Shown one piece after another: positions 40,508-50,624 of a stretch of DNA of 64,000 nucleotides (positions are counted from its first letter, which is position 1; each line of letters starts with the position of its first letter). The stretch covers positions 557,501-621,500 of the forward strand of contig JACKAB010000006.1 of assembly GCA_020635285.1 (NCBI GenBank). The letters run 5' to 3'. The position numbers and the translations under genes were made by a program. The DNA comes from Ignavibacteriales bacterium (GTDB taxonomy: Bacteria; Bacteroidota; Ignavibacteria; Ignavibacteriales; Melioribacteraceae). Under the pieces are notes generated by a model. It worked only from the letters and a program-made list of their open reading frames with translations. It was not told the origin of the DNA and searched no databases.

Positions 40508-41334
40508 TTTTATTTACGTTAATAATATTTTCTGCTTTTGCAATTTCTTGTGATGAGAAAAAACCGTTGCAAACTGATGATATAAATATTTCGGTCACAC
40601 TGCCGCCTTTTGCAGATTTTGTAAAACAAATTACCGGCAATCGTGCCAATATAAATACTTTAATTCCCCCAGGTACAAATGCACATTCTTTTGAGCCAAC
40701 CCCCGTTGATATCAAAAATTTGTTAAACTCAAATATTTATTTCCGCGTGGGAAAAATTTTCAATTTGGAAAATACAATTTTTGGCAAAGTGCATTTAGAT
40801 ACCACGGTTACTAAAACAATTGATTGCAGCAATGGAATTGAGATATTAAATAACGATCCACACTTTTGGCTTTCTCCCACAGATGTAAAAATAATTACTA
40901 ATACTATGCTTAATGCGCTTATTAAATTATATCCGCAGCATAAAAATTATTTTACAAACAACAGAAATAAATTCATCCATAATCTAGATTCAATTGATAA
41001 TATAAATTCTAAAATTATTTCAGAAAAAAAAAAACGATCGTTTTTTGTTTACCATCCGGCATGGACTTACTTAGCCACTCATTATAACTTAGAACAATTT
41101 TCAGTTGAGCAAGATGGTAAAGCGCCCAAAGCTAATGCTATTAAAGATTTTATAAATTTAGTGAAAAGTAAAAACGGGAGCGTGATTTTCTTTGATCCAC
41201 ATTTTGATAATGCTTCTGTTAACACAATTGCAAATTCTCTAAATATTAAAATTGATTCTTTAGATCCTCTTCCCGTAAATTATTTAGAAAATTTAGACAC
41301 CATTGGTAAAAAATTTAATGAGTACTTAAAATGA
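40495..41334 (+). CDS. znuA: ZnuA-like zinc-binding lipoprotein of an ABC importer
   Basis: ATG at 40495 lies inside the zur end. Lipobox IIFSAFAISC makes it a lipoprotein. Cluster A-I (TroA/ZnuA) fold with expected metal ligands: PPGTNAHSFEPTP (His), DPHFWLSPTDV (His), FVYHPAWTYLATHY (His) and FFDPHFDNASV (Asp/His). The His-rich loop of many ZnuA proteins is missing. 279 aa. It delivers zinc (or possibly manganese) to the ZnuB channel. The stop overlaps the znuC start (ATGA). Confidence 0.9.
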   Translation: MQKLILFTLIIFSAFAISCDEKKPLQTDDINISVTLPPFADFVKQITGNRANINTLIPPGTNAHSFEPTPVDIKNLLNSNIYFRVGKIFNLENTIFGKVHLDTTVTKTIDCSNGIEILNNDPHFWLSPTDVKIITNTMLNALIKLYPQHKNYFTNNRNKFIHNLDSIDNINSKIISEKKKRSFFVYHPAWTYLATHYNLEQFSVEQDGKAPKANAIKDFINLVKSKNGSVIFFDPHFDNASVNTIANSLNIKIDSLDPLPVNYLENLDTIGKKFNEYLK

Positions 41335-42061
41335 ATTTTGCAATTGAATTAGTTAACGTTTCTGCCGGTTACAAACCAAGCGAACCAATTATTAAAGATA
41401 TTAATCTTAAAGTTGAAGAAAAAAGAGTTTCTGGGAATTATCGGTCCAAATGGCGGCGGCAAAACAACTTTATTAAAAGTGATACTTGGTTTATTAAAGC
41501 CAAATACGGGTAAAGTATTAATAGGCGGTAAAAGAGAATAACTCCGGATATAAAATTGGTTATGTTCCACAGTATTCTAACTTCGATAAAACTTTTCCAA
41601 TTTCGGTTAAAGACGTTGTTTCAATGGGCATAAAAAATAATACTAATTCTGATATTGTTGAATCAGTTTTGGGAAAAGTAAACTTACTTAATAAAATCAA
41701 TTCCCAAATAGGTCATCTTTCCGGTGGTGAGCAGCAAAGGGTTTTAATAGCGCGTGCATTAGCAACAAATCCAAAAATACTTTTATTAGATGAACCGACC
41801 GCAAGCATTGACACACAAACGGGCAACAGCATTTATGAATTGCTGACCGGATTAAATAAAGAGAAAACAATCATTCTAGTTTCTCATGATATTGGAGCAA
41901 TTTCTAGAGCGGTTAAAAAAATTGCATGCATGAATAAAAAATTAGTTTATCACGATTCAAAAGAAGTCACAAAAGAAATGCTGGAAGAAACTTATCAATG
42001 TCCGGTTGATTTAATTGCGCACGGAGTTCCTCATAGAGTTTTAGATCATCATCACCATTAA
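41331..42061 (+). CDS. znuC: ZnuC-like zinc ABC transporter ATPase (frameshifted)
   Basis: The N-terminal frame (NFAIELVNVSAGYKPSEPII) is broken near 41420 in an A run; the next frame gives Walker A in FLGIIGPNGGGKTTLLKVIL, and a second break near 41535 leads to IGYVPQYSNFDKTFPISVKD (Q loop), HLSGGEQQRVLIARAL (signature), LLLDEPTASID (Walker B) and LVSHD (switch His). The end, HGVPHRVLDHHHH, is a natural histidine-rich tail, which may bind zinc. About 243 aa. Translationally coupled to znuA; znuB starts 12 bases later. Confidence 0.88.
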
Positions 42062-42072
42062 AAGAAGAATTT

Positions 42073-42879
42073 ATGTTAGAAATATTTCAATATGATTTTA
42101 TGTTAAATGCAATACTGGCAAGTGTTTTAGCAAGTATTGCATGCGGAATTATTGGCACTTACATAGTTATAAAAAGATTAGTTTTTTTAAGCGGCGGCAT
42201 TTCTCACTCTGCATATGGCGGAATTGGTTTAGGATATTTGTTTTCGTTTAATCCAATTTTTGGCGCAGTTGGTTCCTCAATTCTAGGAGCAATTTTTGTT
42301 TCAATAATGAGGAAAAACAAATTAGAGAACGAAGACACATTAATTGGAATTATTTGGGCTCTTGGTATGGCCCTTGGCGTTATGTTTATTGGGCTTTCAC
42401 CGGGTTATGCGCCGGATTTAATGAGTTATTTATTTGGTAATATTTTAACCGTCTCTAAAAGTGAATTACTCTTGATGGCAATTGCTAATGTTATAATAAT
42501 TTTTCTTGTGTCAATTTTCTTTAAGCAATTTCAAGCAATAACTTTTGATGAAGAATATGCCCGCACCATTGGGCTTAAGGTAGATCTATATTATCTAATC
42601 CTGTTCGTTTTAATTGCATTAACAATTGTGCTGCTCATAAAATTAGTAGGAATTATTTTAGTGATTGCACTTTTAACAATTCCTGCCGCAATAAGTAAGA
42701 TGTTTTCCAAATCATTATTTACAATGATGATTTACTCAATATTATTTGGATTAACTTTTACTGTTGTTGGTTTATTGATTTCGTATTACTTAAATTTACC
42801 ATCCGGTTCAACAATAATAATCCTTTCGGTTATAGGCTATTTTATTGCTTTTACCATAAATAAATTTGTAAACAATTAG
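42073..42879 (+). CDS. znuB: ZnuB-like zinc ABC transporter permease
   Basis: ABC-3 family membrane permease, 268 aa, with about eight hydrophobic segments. Family patterns: GIIGTYIVIKRLVFLSGGIS followed by HSAYGGIGLGYL, the EDTLIGIIWALGMALGVMF region, FDEEYARTIGL (coupling helix), and LVGIILVIALLTIPAAIS. Forms the channel for the ZnuA/ZnuC pair upstream. Lgt starts 10 bases later, so lgt may be co-transcribed. Confidence 0.92.
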   Translation: MLEIFQYDFMLNAILASVLASIACGIIGTYIVIKRLVFLSGGISHSAYGGIGLGYLFSFNPIFGAVGSSILGAIFVSIMRKNKLENEDTLIGIIWALGMALGVMFIGLSPGYAPDLMSYLFGNILTVSKSELLLMAIANVIIIFLVSIFFKQFQAITFDEEYARTIGLKVDLYYLILFVLIALTIVLLIKLVGIILVIALLTIPAAISKMFSKSLFTMMIYSILFGLTFTVVGLLISYYLNLPSGSTIIILSVIGYFIAFTINKFVNN

Positions 42880-42888
42880 AAGATATTA

Positions 42889-43677
42889 ATGATTACTTGG
42901 AATGTTAGTCCAGAAATTTTTTCAATAGGCCCAATTTCAATTCGCTGGTATGGGTTATTATTTGCCGCCTCTTTCCTTATTGGCTTTCAAATAATGACTA
43001 AAATTTTTGAGAAAGAAAAGAAAAGTCAAAATGACCTAAACGATTTGCTATGGTATATGATTATAGGAACAATAGTTGGGGCACGTTTAGGACATTGCTT
43101 ATTTTATAATCCCGAATATTATTTAAGCAATCCGCTTGAAATTTTAAAAACTTGGAAAGGCGGATTGGCAAGTCATGGAGCCGCAATTGGTATTGTTATA
43201 GCAATGTATCTTTATTCAAAACGAAAGGCAGGACAATCATTTCTATGGGTAATGGATAGAGTTGTAATAACAGTTGCATTAGCGGGATTTTTTATAAGAA
43301 CCGGAAATTTGATGAACTCGGAAATTATTGGTAAAGCTACTGATGTTCCTTGGTCTTTTGTTTTTGTAAATGCTTTTGTTCCTGATCCAATGACTCCAAG
43401 ACATCCGGCTCAACTTTATGAGGCCCTTTCTTATTTAACAATTTTTGTAATATTATTTTCTATTTATCAAAAATCTTATAAGACTTTAAAAGAGGGATAC
43501 TTATTAGGAATTTTCTTAGTTCTAGTTTTTGTTGCAAGATTTATAATTGAATTTTACAAGGAAAATCAATCTTCTTTTGAGCAAGGAATGACTTTAAATA
43601 TGGGACAGTTATTAAGTATTCCTCTTATTTTATGGGGGTTTTACTTGTTATTTAAAAGTAAAAAAGAAAGCGCATAA
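42889..43677 (+). CDS. lgt: Prolipoprotein diacylglyceryl transferase
   Basis: Inner-membrane enzyme that attaches diacylglycerol to the lipobox cysteine of lipoprotein precursors. 262 aa, seven hydrophobic segments. Family motifs: SIRWYGLLFAASFLIGF, ARLGHCLFYNPEYYLSNP, WKGGLASHGAAIG (catalytic His region), the Lgt signature RTGNLMNSEIIGKATDVPW and RHPAQLYEALSY. It follows znuB by 10 bases. Substrates encoded in this window include ZnuA, the TolB-like protein and the lipoproteins at 26746 and 54319. Confidence 0.94.
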   Translation: MITWNVSPEIFSIGPISIRWYGLLFAASFLIGFQIMTKIFEKEKKSQNDLNDLLWYMIIGTIVGARLGHCLFYNPEYYLSNPLEILKTWKGGLASHGAAIGIVIAMYLYSKRKAGQSFLWVMDRVVITVALAGFFIRTGNLMNSEIIGKATDVPWSFVFVNAFVPDPMTPRHPAQLYEALSYLTIFVILFSIYQKSYKTLKEGYLLGIFLVLVFVARFIIEFYKENQSSFEQGMTLNMGQLLSIPLILWGFYLLFKSKKESA

Positions 43678-43796
43678 CCACTCAATAATTTTCTAAATTT
43701 ACTGTTATCTCAGTTTACTTTTACTGTAAGAGCAGAATGACAATTTTTCATTTTTGAAAATCATTAATACCAATTAAAAATAGTTTGGAGAAATAC

Positions 43797-44945
43797 ATGC
43801 TTAAAAAATTTGGCACATCTATATATATTTTAACAGCACTAACTTTATTATTAATAGGCTGTTCAACTGAAAAATCTAGTTATAACCCTCAAACAGATTC
43901 ATTAAGATTTAAAGGTGAAACGCATTTAAGAAACATTAAGCAATTAACCTTCGGCGGAAACAATGCAGAAGCTTATTGGAGTTTTGATAGTAGACAATTA
44001 ATCTTTCAAAGTGATTGGGAAAAAATAAATCCTCAAGGTTGCGATCAAATTTTTATTATGAATGCCGATGGATCTAAATTAAACTCTGGCGAGCAATACA
44101 TTTTAGTCTCAACAGGTAAAGGCAGAACAACATGTTCTTATTTTCTTAAAGGCGATAAGAAAATTGTTTTTGCCTCAACTCATGAAGCTGATGAAAATTG
44201 TCCCGAATCTCCTATGTTTAAAGATGGGAAATACGTTTGGGCTATTTATCCAACTTATAATATTTATACAGCAAACGCTGATGGAAGTGAAATAACAAAA
44301 TTAATTAGCAGTGATTTTTATGATGCTGAAGCAACGGTTTCTCCAGATGGGAAATATATAATTTTTACCTCAACAAGAAGCGGTGATTTGGAGTTATGGA
44401 GATATGAAATTGAAACCGGTAATTTATTACAATTAACTAACACACTTGGATATGATGGCGGCGCATTCTTTTCTCATGATTCTAAGAAAATTGTTTGGCG
44501 TGCAAGCAGACCAGAAGGGGAAGCCGCAGCTCAATATAAAGAGTTATTAGCTCAAAACTTAGTTGAACCAACTGCACTTAATATTTTCATAGCAGATATT
44601 GATGGAAATAATGTTGAGCAAATTACGGATTTACCTGGTGCCAATTGGGCTCCATTTTTTCATCCTTCCGATAAAAAAGTTTTGTTCTGCTCAAATCATC
44701 ATTCACAAAAAGAAGGCGGCAGATTATTTGATGTTTTTATGATTGATCTGGAAAGCAAAGAAATAGAACAAATTACAAACAGCGGCACTTTTGATGCATT
44801 CCCTATGTTTTCTCCAGATGGGAAAAAGTTAGCATTTGCTTCTAACAGGCAAGCTGATGGCAAACCAACTAGAGCGACTAATATTTTTGTGGCTGATTGG
44901 ATTGACAAGCCAACGGAAGCTGATTTAAATTTTAATTCAAATTAG
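43797..44945 (+). CDS. TolB-like beta-propeller lipoprotein
   Basis: ATG 43797 has GGAG nine bases upstream and is preferred over the in-frame TTG at 43785. Lipobox LLLIGCS (Cys near residue 22). The body contains PD40/WD40-like blades: QLTFGGNNAEAYWSFDSRQL, DAEATVSPDGKYIIFTSTR, QLTNTLGYDGGAFFSHDSKK, DAFPMFSPDGKKLAFASNRQ. About 382 aa. Proteins of this type are TolB relatives or stand-alone PD40 proteins; no tol/pal genes lie nearby, so the role is unclear. It is followed after 10 bases by the unknown gene at 44956. Confidence 0.85.
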   Translation: MLKKFGTSIYILTALTLLLIGCSTEKSSYNPQTDSLRFKGETHLRNIKQLTFGGNNAEAYWSFDSRQLIFQSDWEKINPQGCDQIFIMNADGSKLNSGEQYILVSTGKGRTTCSYFLKGDKKIVFASTHEADENCPESPMFKDGKYVWAIYPTYNIYTANADGSEITKLISSDFYDAEATVSPDGKYIIFTSTRSGDLELWRYEIETGNLLQLTNTLGYDGGAFFSHDSKKIVWRASRPEGEAAAQYKELLAQNLVEPTALNIFIADIDGNNVEQITDLPGANWAPFFHPSDKKVLFCSNHHSQKEGGRLFDVFMIDLESKEIEQITNSGTFDAFPMFSPDGKKLAFASNRQADGKPTRATNIFVADWIDKPTEADLNFNSN

Positions 44946-44955
44946 GGTTAATCCA

Positions 44956-45384
44956 ATGACCAAGGCTGAATACGAATCAAAATGGCTTAATGAAGTAAAA
45001 GCAGGTTTGTTAAAAAGTTTCCCCAATGATTTTATTGAAAATACTGAATTTGAAATTTTAGAGTTGCCAAAAAAATCTTTAACAAAAGGTGCTGAGATTT
45101 TTGGTGAAATAGAAATTATTGATACTGATGGAAAGACTTTTTATCAATCAAATAATATATATGAAATAAAATATATCCTATATTCCAGCCTAAATAATCA
45201 GAAAAAAATCAAAGTTGTAAAAGAAAAAAGTTTAATGAAGAAGATTGTGGGTGAATACGAAAAACACTTAGATGATATTATTAAAATGATGGAATCCGAT
45301 TATAAAAAATGTTTTCCTAATGAAAAAGATTTTGTGTTTATTTCAAATAGATTTTTCAAATTGCTAAATCTTACTAGGTTCTGA
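44956..45384 (+). CDS. Hypothetical protein (142 aa)
   Basis: ATG at 44956, 10 bases after the TolB-like stop and 5 bases before the methyltransferase. Soluble, charged, mixed helix and strand by eye (MTKAEYESKWLNEVKAGLLK; FEILELPKKSLTKGAEIFGE; YEKHLDDIIKMMESDYKKCF). No signal peptide or motif recognised. The tight spacing makes it part of an operon with its neighbours. Clean frame and normal codon use support a real gene. Confidence 0.7.
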   Translation: MTKAEYESKWLNEVKAGLLKSFPNDFIENTEFEILELPKKSLTKGAEIFGEIEIIDTDGKTFYQSNNIYEIKYILYSSLNNQKKIKVVKEKSLMKKIVGEYEKHLDDIIKMMESDYKKCFPNEKDFVFISNRFFKLLNLTRF

Positions 45385-45389
45385 TAATA

Positions 45390-46830
45390 TTGATTGAACT
45401 AAGCCAAAATATATCAGATTATATTGAAACAACTTTTGGAGAAGAGTTTTTTAATAATTACAAACTATTTGTTGAAAGTAAATATTTGCCTGCAATCCGC
45501 TTTCCTTTTTACCAAGAAGATACAGAGCAAACTATACAGAGTTTAGTTAATCAAGGCATTGAACTTGAGCCTATTCCGGAAATTAACAACGCCTATTTTG
45601 TTACCAAAGGTGATGATTTAATTGGTAAAACTCTTGAACACACTCTGGGCAAATATTACATTCAAAGTTTGTCTTCAATGGTTCCGCCATTGATTTTAAA
45701 TCCAACCGAAAAAGATGTTGTTATGGATTTATGCGCTGCACCCGGGTCAAAATCTACACAGCTTGCTGAACTCATGAAATATCAGGGAACTCTTTATGCA
45801 AATGAACCAAACTTAAATCGCATTAAAGCGCTGGTTCATAATCTTGATAAAATGAATATCTTAAATATGAGTGTAATAAAAAATAAGGGTGAAATTCTCA
45901 GCAAATCTTTTAATCATTTTTTTGATAAAATACTTGTAGATGCACCATGCAGTGCTTTGGGAGTAGTTCAGAAAAAGCAAGAAGTCAGCAATTGGTGGAG
46001 CGAAAAATCTGCAAATGTAATTTCAGATCTTCAACTCAAGCTTTTAATAAGCGCAATTAAAATGGCAAAAGTTGGCGGTGAAATTGTCTACTCAACTTGT
46101 ACATTAACAGTTGAAGAAAATGAATTTATTATAAATAAAGTATTAGAAAAATATCCGGTTGAGCTAATCGAATTCGATCTAAACCTAAAACACATTCCTG
46201 GTTTTACCAAAATTGCAGATTATAATTTTGATGCCAGTTTAAATCTTACAAAAAGAATAATCCCTTGGGAAATAAAATCGGAAGGTTTTTTTGTTGCAAA
46301 ACTTAAAAAAATAGATGCCACAGAAATCAGAAAAAACAGTTTCAATAAGTTTAGTAAAAAGACAATTGTAAGTGCAAACAGTCATAAAATTAAAAAATAT
46401 TTAGAAGATATTTCAAATCACTTTTGAATTTCCCTTAGAAATTTTTCTAAGTATAAATATTTAATAAGCGGTAATGACCTAAATTTTACAAATAGCGATT
46501 CTATTGATTGCGATCCGGATTATTTTTGAGAATTGGAACTAAGTTTGGAATAATAGATAAAAATAACTCATGCAAATTGCACTCGCATGCGGCTCAAGTT
46601 CTTGGCAATTTTGCCACAAAAAATATTTATGAAATTAAAAATGAAGAAGACCTAAAGATTTATATGTCGGGCGGAATTATAAAAGATAATTTCACTGAAT
46701 TTGGACAAAAATTATTAAATATAATAATATGTATTTAGGAACCGGCGTTGCCAACGAAAGTTCAATTAAAAGTCAATTTCCACGCTCAAAAAGAACTGGT
46801 AATATTAATATTTTTAAGCGCAATTTTTAA
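45390..46830 (+). CDS. RsmF/NSUN-type rRNA cytosine-5 methyltransferase (frameshifted C-terminal part)
   Basis: The start is a TTG at 45390 (an ATG is lacking here). SAM site DLCAAPGSKSTQLAELM, motif IV DAPCSALG and motif VI STCTLTVEEN (two catalytic cysteines) identify an RNA m5C methyltransferase. The first frame ends at 46427, but reading across breaks at about 46425, 46445, 46525 and 46720 continues with YLISGNDLNFTNSDSI, LRIGTKFGIIDKNN, YMSGGIIKD, MYLGTGVANESSIKSQFPRS to TAA 46828-46830. This is the PUA-like end typical of RsmF (E. coli RsmF is of similar ~480 aa length). It probably modifies 16S rRNA. Confidence 0.85.
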
Positions 46831-47071
46831 TTATAAAGTAATAGCTCGTATAGAATTGGCCTCATATTAATACAGATATACTCAAATCCCTTTCAGTAAT
46901 AGAATATTATTAAATAATTTTCATTCTATAAAAATTTAGTTCTTTTTCCATGCATATTTTTTTATTATTTTATCAAGGCAAATTATTTATTATTCATAAC
47001 AGAAAAAATAAATATTAGTTATATTGATTAAATTTTAACAACATAAAATTTTCTGAAATTTTGGAGTTTTA

Positions 47072-48484
47072 ATGAATTTTTCTGATGACTTTTTTGATGA
47101 TGATTTCTTCCCTTTATTTGATGATGAAAAACTAAAAACTAAAGTTCAAAAATGTAAAGAATATGTTTCCAAGGTCAAACCATAGCTTTTATTGATAATA
47201 TCGAAGAAACTATTCAACTTTGCTTGGAATATGATTTTACTGAAGATGGAATATTTTTAACGGATGCAGCATTAAAAATTTCTCCTTACAACTCCGATCT
47301 TTGGCACACAAAAGGAATATTTTTTTTAATAATCTATTTGAGTTTGAAAAAGCATACCTCTGTTTTGAAAAAGCACTTTCATTAAATCCGAATGATGTTG
47401 AAACTATGATTAACAAATCGATAGCGGAAGATAATTTAGGATATTGGAATGAGGCCGTTAAAACACTTGAAGATGCTTCTAGCTTTGGAGCCAACCAATG
47501 AAGAAATTCTTTTTAACTTGGGAATTTTTACGAGCGAAATGATTCATTTGCCAAAGCCATAAATTATTTTGAGCAGACCATTGCTATAGATGAAGAATAC
47601 AATGATGCTTGGTATGAATTAGGTTTTGTTATGAAAATAACAATCAATTGGAAGAAGCGTTAAAAGCATATAAAAAATTTTTAGAAATTGATCCTTACAG
47701 CGCGAGCGGATGGTATAATTTTGGCATAGTTCATTTAAAGTTGAGCAACATTGCAGAAGCAATAAATAATTTTGAGCTAGCTGTTGCACTAAATGATGAC
47801 TTTGTAAATGCATGGTATAATTTGGGAGTAGCGCAATCTAAGACAAGTCATTTTATTGATGCCAGAAAATCTTTCTTTAAAGCGTTTGAACTTGACCCAT
47901 ATGATTATACAATTCCGCTTAGCATAGCACAAACTTTTGAAGCAATTGGAGAGTATGAAAAAGCAGCTCAATATTTCAATGAATCAATACAATTAAATAA
48001 GGCAGCAACTGAAGCTTATTTAGGGTTAGGTAATTTTTATGCTCGGAAAAATGAAAAACCGGAAATGATAAAATATTTTGCTTTGTTTGTAAAATATTCT
48101 CTTGCAGAAGAAGTAAAAAATCAAACCGCTGATGAAATGGATGTAATGATTTCTGAGATGACGATTGAATTAATTAATCTCGATTCAATTGAGAATAAAA
48201 CAACAGATAAACTAACAGAATTAGCTGAACTTTATTTTGATTTTGGTCGTTGGAATGATGCAAAAGAAATATATACTGATTTATTGGAAAAACATTTTGA
48301 TAAATCGGAAATATTTTATGGCTTAGCACTATGTAATTTAATGCTTAATAATAATGAGTTAGCTGTTAAAAATTTAATTGCAGCATTCGAAATAAATCCG
48401 GCAATGGAAAAAATATTTTTAGAAAATTTTACTTTGCTTGAATCAACACAATTATATATAAATATTTTCAATTCAATTTATTAG
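47072..48484 (+). CDS. Tetratricopeptide-repeat protein (frameshifted)
   Basis: ATG 47072 with GGAG upstream opens an acidic lead (MNFSDDFFDDDFFPLFDDEK). Breaks near 47180, 47325, 47500 and 47625 are needed, after which the frame runs to 48484 (about 470 aa). At least eight TPR units are visible, such as FEKAYLCFEKALSLNPND, AINYFEQTIAIDEEYNDAWY, ALKAYKKFLEIDPYSASGWY and EYEKAAQYFNESIQLNKAAT. A scaffold for protein contacts; partner unknown. The last codon abuts the aroE ATG, so the two are translationally coupled. Confidence 0.85.
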
Positions 48485-49372
48485 ATGAAAATTTCTGAAA
48501 TGGTAGATCATAACACAAAAATAGTTGGAATTATTGGCCATCCGATCAAGCATTCATTTTCTCCAATGATGCATAACTTAACATTTCAAAATCAGAAATT
48601 GAATTTCATCTATTTGCCATTTGATGTTCCAACAAGTCATTTAAATGAAGCGCTAAAATGTATGCGCGTTTTAGGCATAAAAGGATTTAACGTTACTTTA
48701 CCGCACAAAGAAAAAATCATTCAATATATGGATCATGTTTCTGAAGAAGCATCTACAGTCGGTGCAGTAAATACAGTAGTAAATGAAGGTAATCAACTAT
48801 TTGGATATAACACAGATATAAACGGAATTGTTGAAACTCTTAACCCATATCTAGATAGAATTACAAAAAGTACGGTTTCAGTAATTGGAGCCGGTGGTGC
48901 AGCAAGGAGTGTTATTTATGCTCTTATAAGAAATTTTAAAGTTGAAAAAATTAATCTAATAAATAGAACTTTAGAAAGATCCGATTCAATTAAAGATTAT
49001 TTTAAAGCTAAAATGCACTTTGATGAAATTAGTAATTATGAACTTATGGCTAAAGAAAATGTGGAAATTTTTCAATCTTCAAATTTAATTATCAATACAA
49101 CTTCTATTGGTATGCTGCCAAATGTTGATGACACACCTACGGATTTTGACGCTGCTTTTAACAATTCTCAAATAGTTTTTGACTTAGTTTACAATCCAAT
49201 TAAAACCAAATTTTTAAAATTGGCTGAAAATAAAGGGGCAACAGTTTTAGATGGATTAAAAATGTTTGTAGTCCAAGGTGCAAAGTCTTTTGAACTTTGG
49301 ACTGGTGAAATTATGAATGTAGAAAGTATTTATAATGAATTAAAAACCAAACTTAGTCAAGCTGCTGAATAA
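48485..49372 (+). CDS. aroE: Shikimate dehydrogenase
   Basis: NADP-dependent reduction of 3-dehydroshikimate in the aromatic amino acid pathway. 295 aa. GHPIKHSFSPMMHN and NVTLPHKEKI (catalytic Lys) bind shikimate, NTDINGIVETL supplies the catalytic Asp, VIGAGGAARSVIYAL is the nucleotide-binding loop, INRTLERS the NADP phosphate contact, and NTTSIGMLPNVDDTP the typical C-terminal motif. Starts directly after the TPR stop. Its 3' end overlaps the convergent aminotransferase by 20 bases. Confidence 0.95.
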   Translation: MKISEMVDHNTKIVGIIGHPIKHSFSPMMHNLTFQNQKLNFIYLPFDVPTSHLNEALKCMRVLGIKGFNVTLPHKEKIIQYMDHVSEEASTVGAVNTVVNEGNQLFGYNTDINGIVETLNPYLDRITKSTVSVIGAGGAARSVIYALIRNFKVEKINLINRTLERSDSIKDYFKAKMHFDEISNYELMAKENVEIFQSSNLIINTTSIGMLPNVDDTPTDFDAAFNNSQIVFDLVYNPIKTKFLKLAENKGATVLDGLKMFVVQGAKSFELWTGEIMNVESIYNELKTKLSQAAE

Positions 49373-50534
49373 ATTTTTTAATTCTTAACATTGCTTCCTT
49401 TATTTCTTCCATCGATTTAGCATAAGAAATTCTAATATATCCATCTATTCCAAAAACATCTCCTGCAACAGTAGCTACATTTGCTTCATCTAAAAGTCTA
49501 TTAACAAAATCTGAAGAGTTATTAATTGAAGAATTTTTAACAATAATTTTGTTTATATCAACAAAAAAATAGAATGCCCCAAACGGTTTAATAAAATCAA
49601 TTAATTCAATCTCAGAGAAAAAATTAATTATATAATTTCTTCTCTTCTCAAAAATTTTTCGTTGTTCTTCAACGCATTCTTGTTGGGCAACCAAAGCGGC
49701 ATAAGAAGCATATTGGGAAATTGAACAAGCTGCTGAAGTGCTGTGACTTTGAAGTTTACTCATTCCATTTACAATATTTTTAGGAGCCAATGCATAACCA
49801 ATTCTCCATCCAGTCATAGCGTAAGTTTTAGAAACTCCATTTACAATAATTAGGTGTTCCTTAAATTTTTCCCCTAAGTTTGCAACGCTTGTAAAAGGCA
49901 TAGATTCATACATTAGTTTTTCATAAATCTCATCGCAAATAATTATTAAATTCTTTTCAACGGAAGCTTGTACAACACTTATTAGCTCCTCTTTGGTAAA
50001 TACAGCACCAGTTGGATTATTTGGATTACATAGTATTACTGCTTTGGTTTTGGGACCAATTTTGACAATCAAATCTTCAGATGTTGGTTTGAAAAAATTT
50101 TCTTTTTTTGTTTCCACAAAAACTGGAATACCGCCGGCCAGTTTAACCATATGAGGGTATGAAACATAATAAGGAAGCGGAATTAAAACCTCATTGCCTT
50201 CATTTATAACAGATTGCAAGGCATTGTAGATTGATTGTTTGGCTCCGTTTGAAACAATGATTTCATCGGGTGAATAATTTGCACCATACTCATCTAAATA
50301 TTTTTTTGAGATTGCATGACGTAATTCAGTAATTCCAGTATTAAGGGTATATTTGGTTTTATCTGAGTTTATTGCGTCAAGTCCGGCTTGCTTTATATGG
50401 GCAGGAGTTGGGAGATCCGGTTCTCCAACACATAAATCAATAACATCAATTCCCTTTGATTTAAGTTCAATAGTTTTTGCAGCAATTTCCATTGTGCCGG
50501 AAAGTGAAATATTTTCAATCTTTGAAGCAAGCAT
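49353..50534 (-). CDS. Class I aspartate/aromatic aminotransferase
   Basis: Fold type I PLP enzyme, 393 aa. Substrate region CVGEPDLPTPAHIKQA, KYTLNTGITELRHAISKKY, PLP contacts VSNGAKQSIYNALQ, CNPNNPTGAVFTKEEL, IICDEIYEKLMYE, the PLP lysine in NGVSKTYAMTGWRIGYALAP, and the C-terminal arginine in DGYIRISYAKSMEEI. It belongs to the AspC-like subgroup Ib that makes aspartate and often aromatic amino acids. It is convergent with aroE. Substrate range cannot be fixed from sequence. Confidence 0.92.
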   Translation of the reverse strand: MLASKIENISLSGTMEIAAKTIELKSKGIDVIDLCVGEPDLPTPAHIKQAGLDAINSDKTKYTLNTGITELRHAISKKYLDEYGANYSPDEIIVSNGAKQSIYNALQSVINEGNEVLIPLPYYVSYPHMVKLAGGIPVFVETKKENFFKPTSEDLIVKIGPKTKAVILCNPNNPTGAVFTKEELISVVQASVEKNLIIICDEIYEKLMYESMPFTSVANLGEKFKEHLIIVNGVSKTYAMTGWRIGYALAPKNIVNGMSKLQSHSTSAACSISQYASYAALVAQQECVEEQRKIFEKRRNYIINFFSEIELIDFIKPFGAFYFFVDINKIIVKNSSINNSSDFVNRLLDEANVATVAGDVFGIDGYIRISYAKSMEEIKEAMLRIKKFIQQLD

Positions 50535-50624
50535 TAGAATTCCGTAAAATTAAAATCAAAGTTCAAATATAGCACATCGGCACTAATTGAAAAAGAAAAA
50601 TTCCTTGGCTAAATAGCAATTTTG

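Noticed and set aside
42040..42061. Histidine tag artefact at ZnuC end
   Set aside because: Only four consecutive His codons in native context with a normal downstream gene; no vector sequence.
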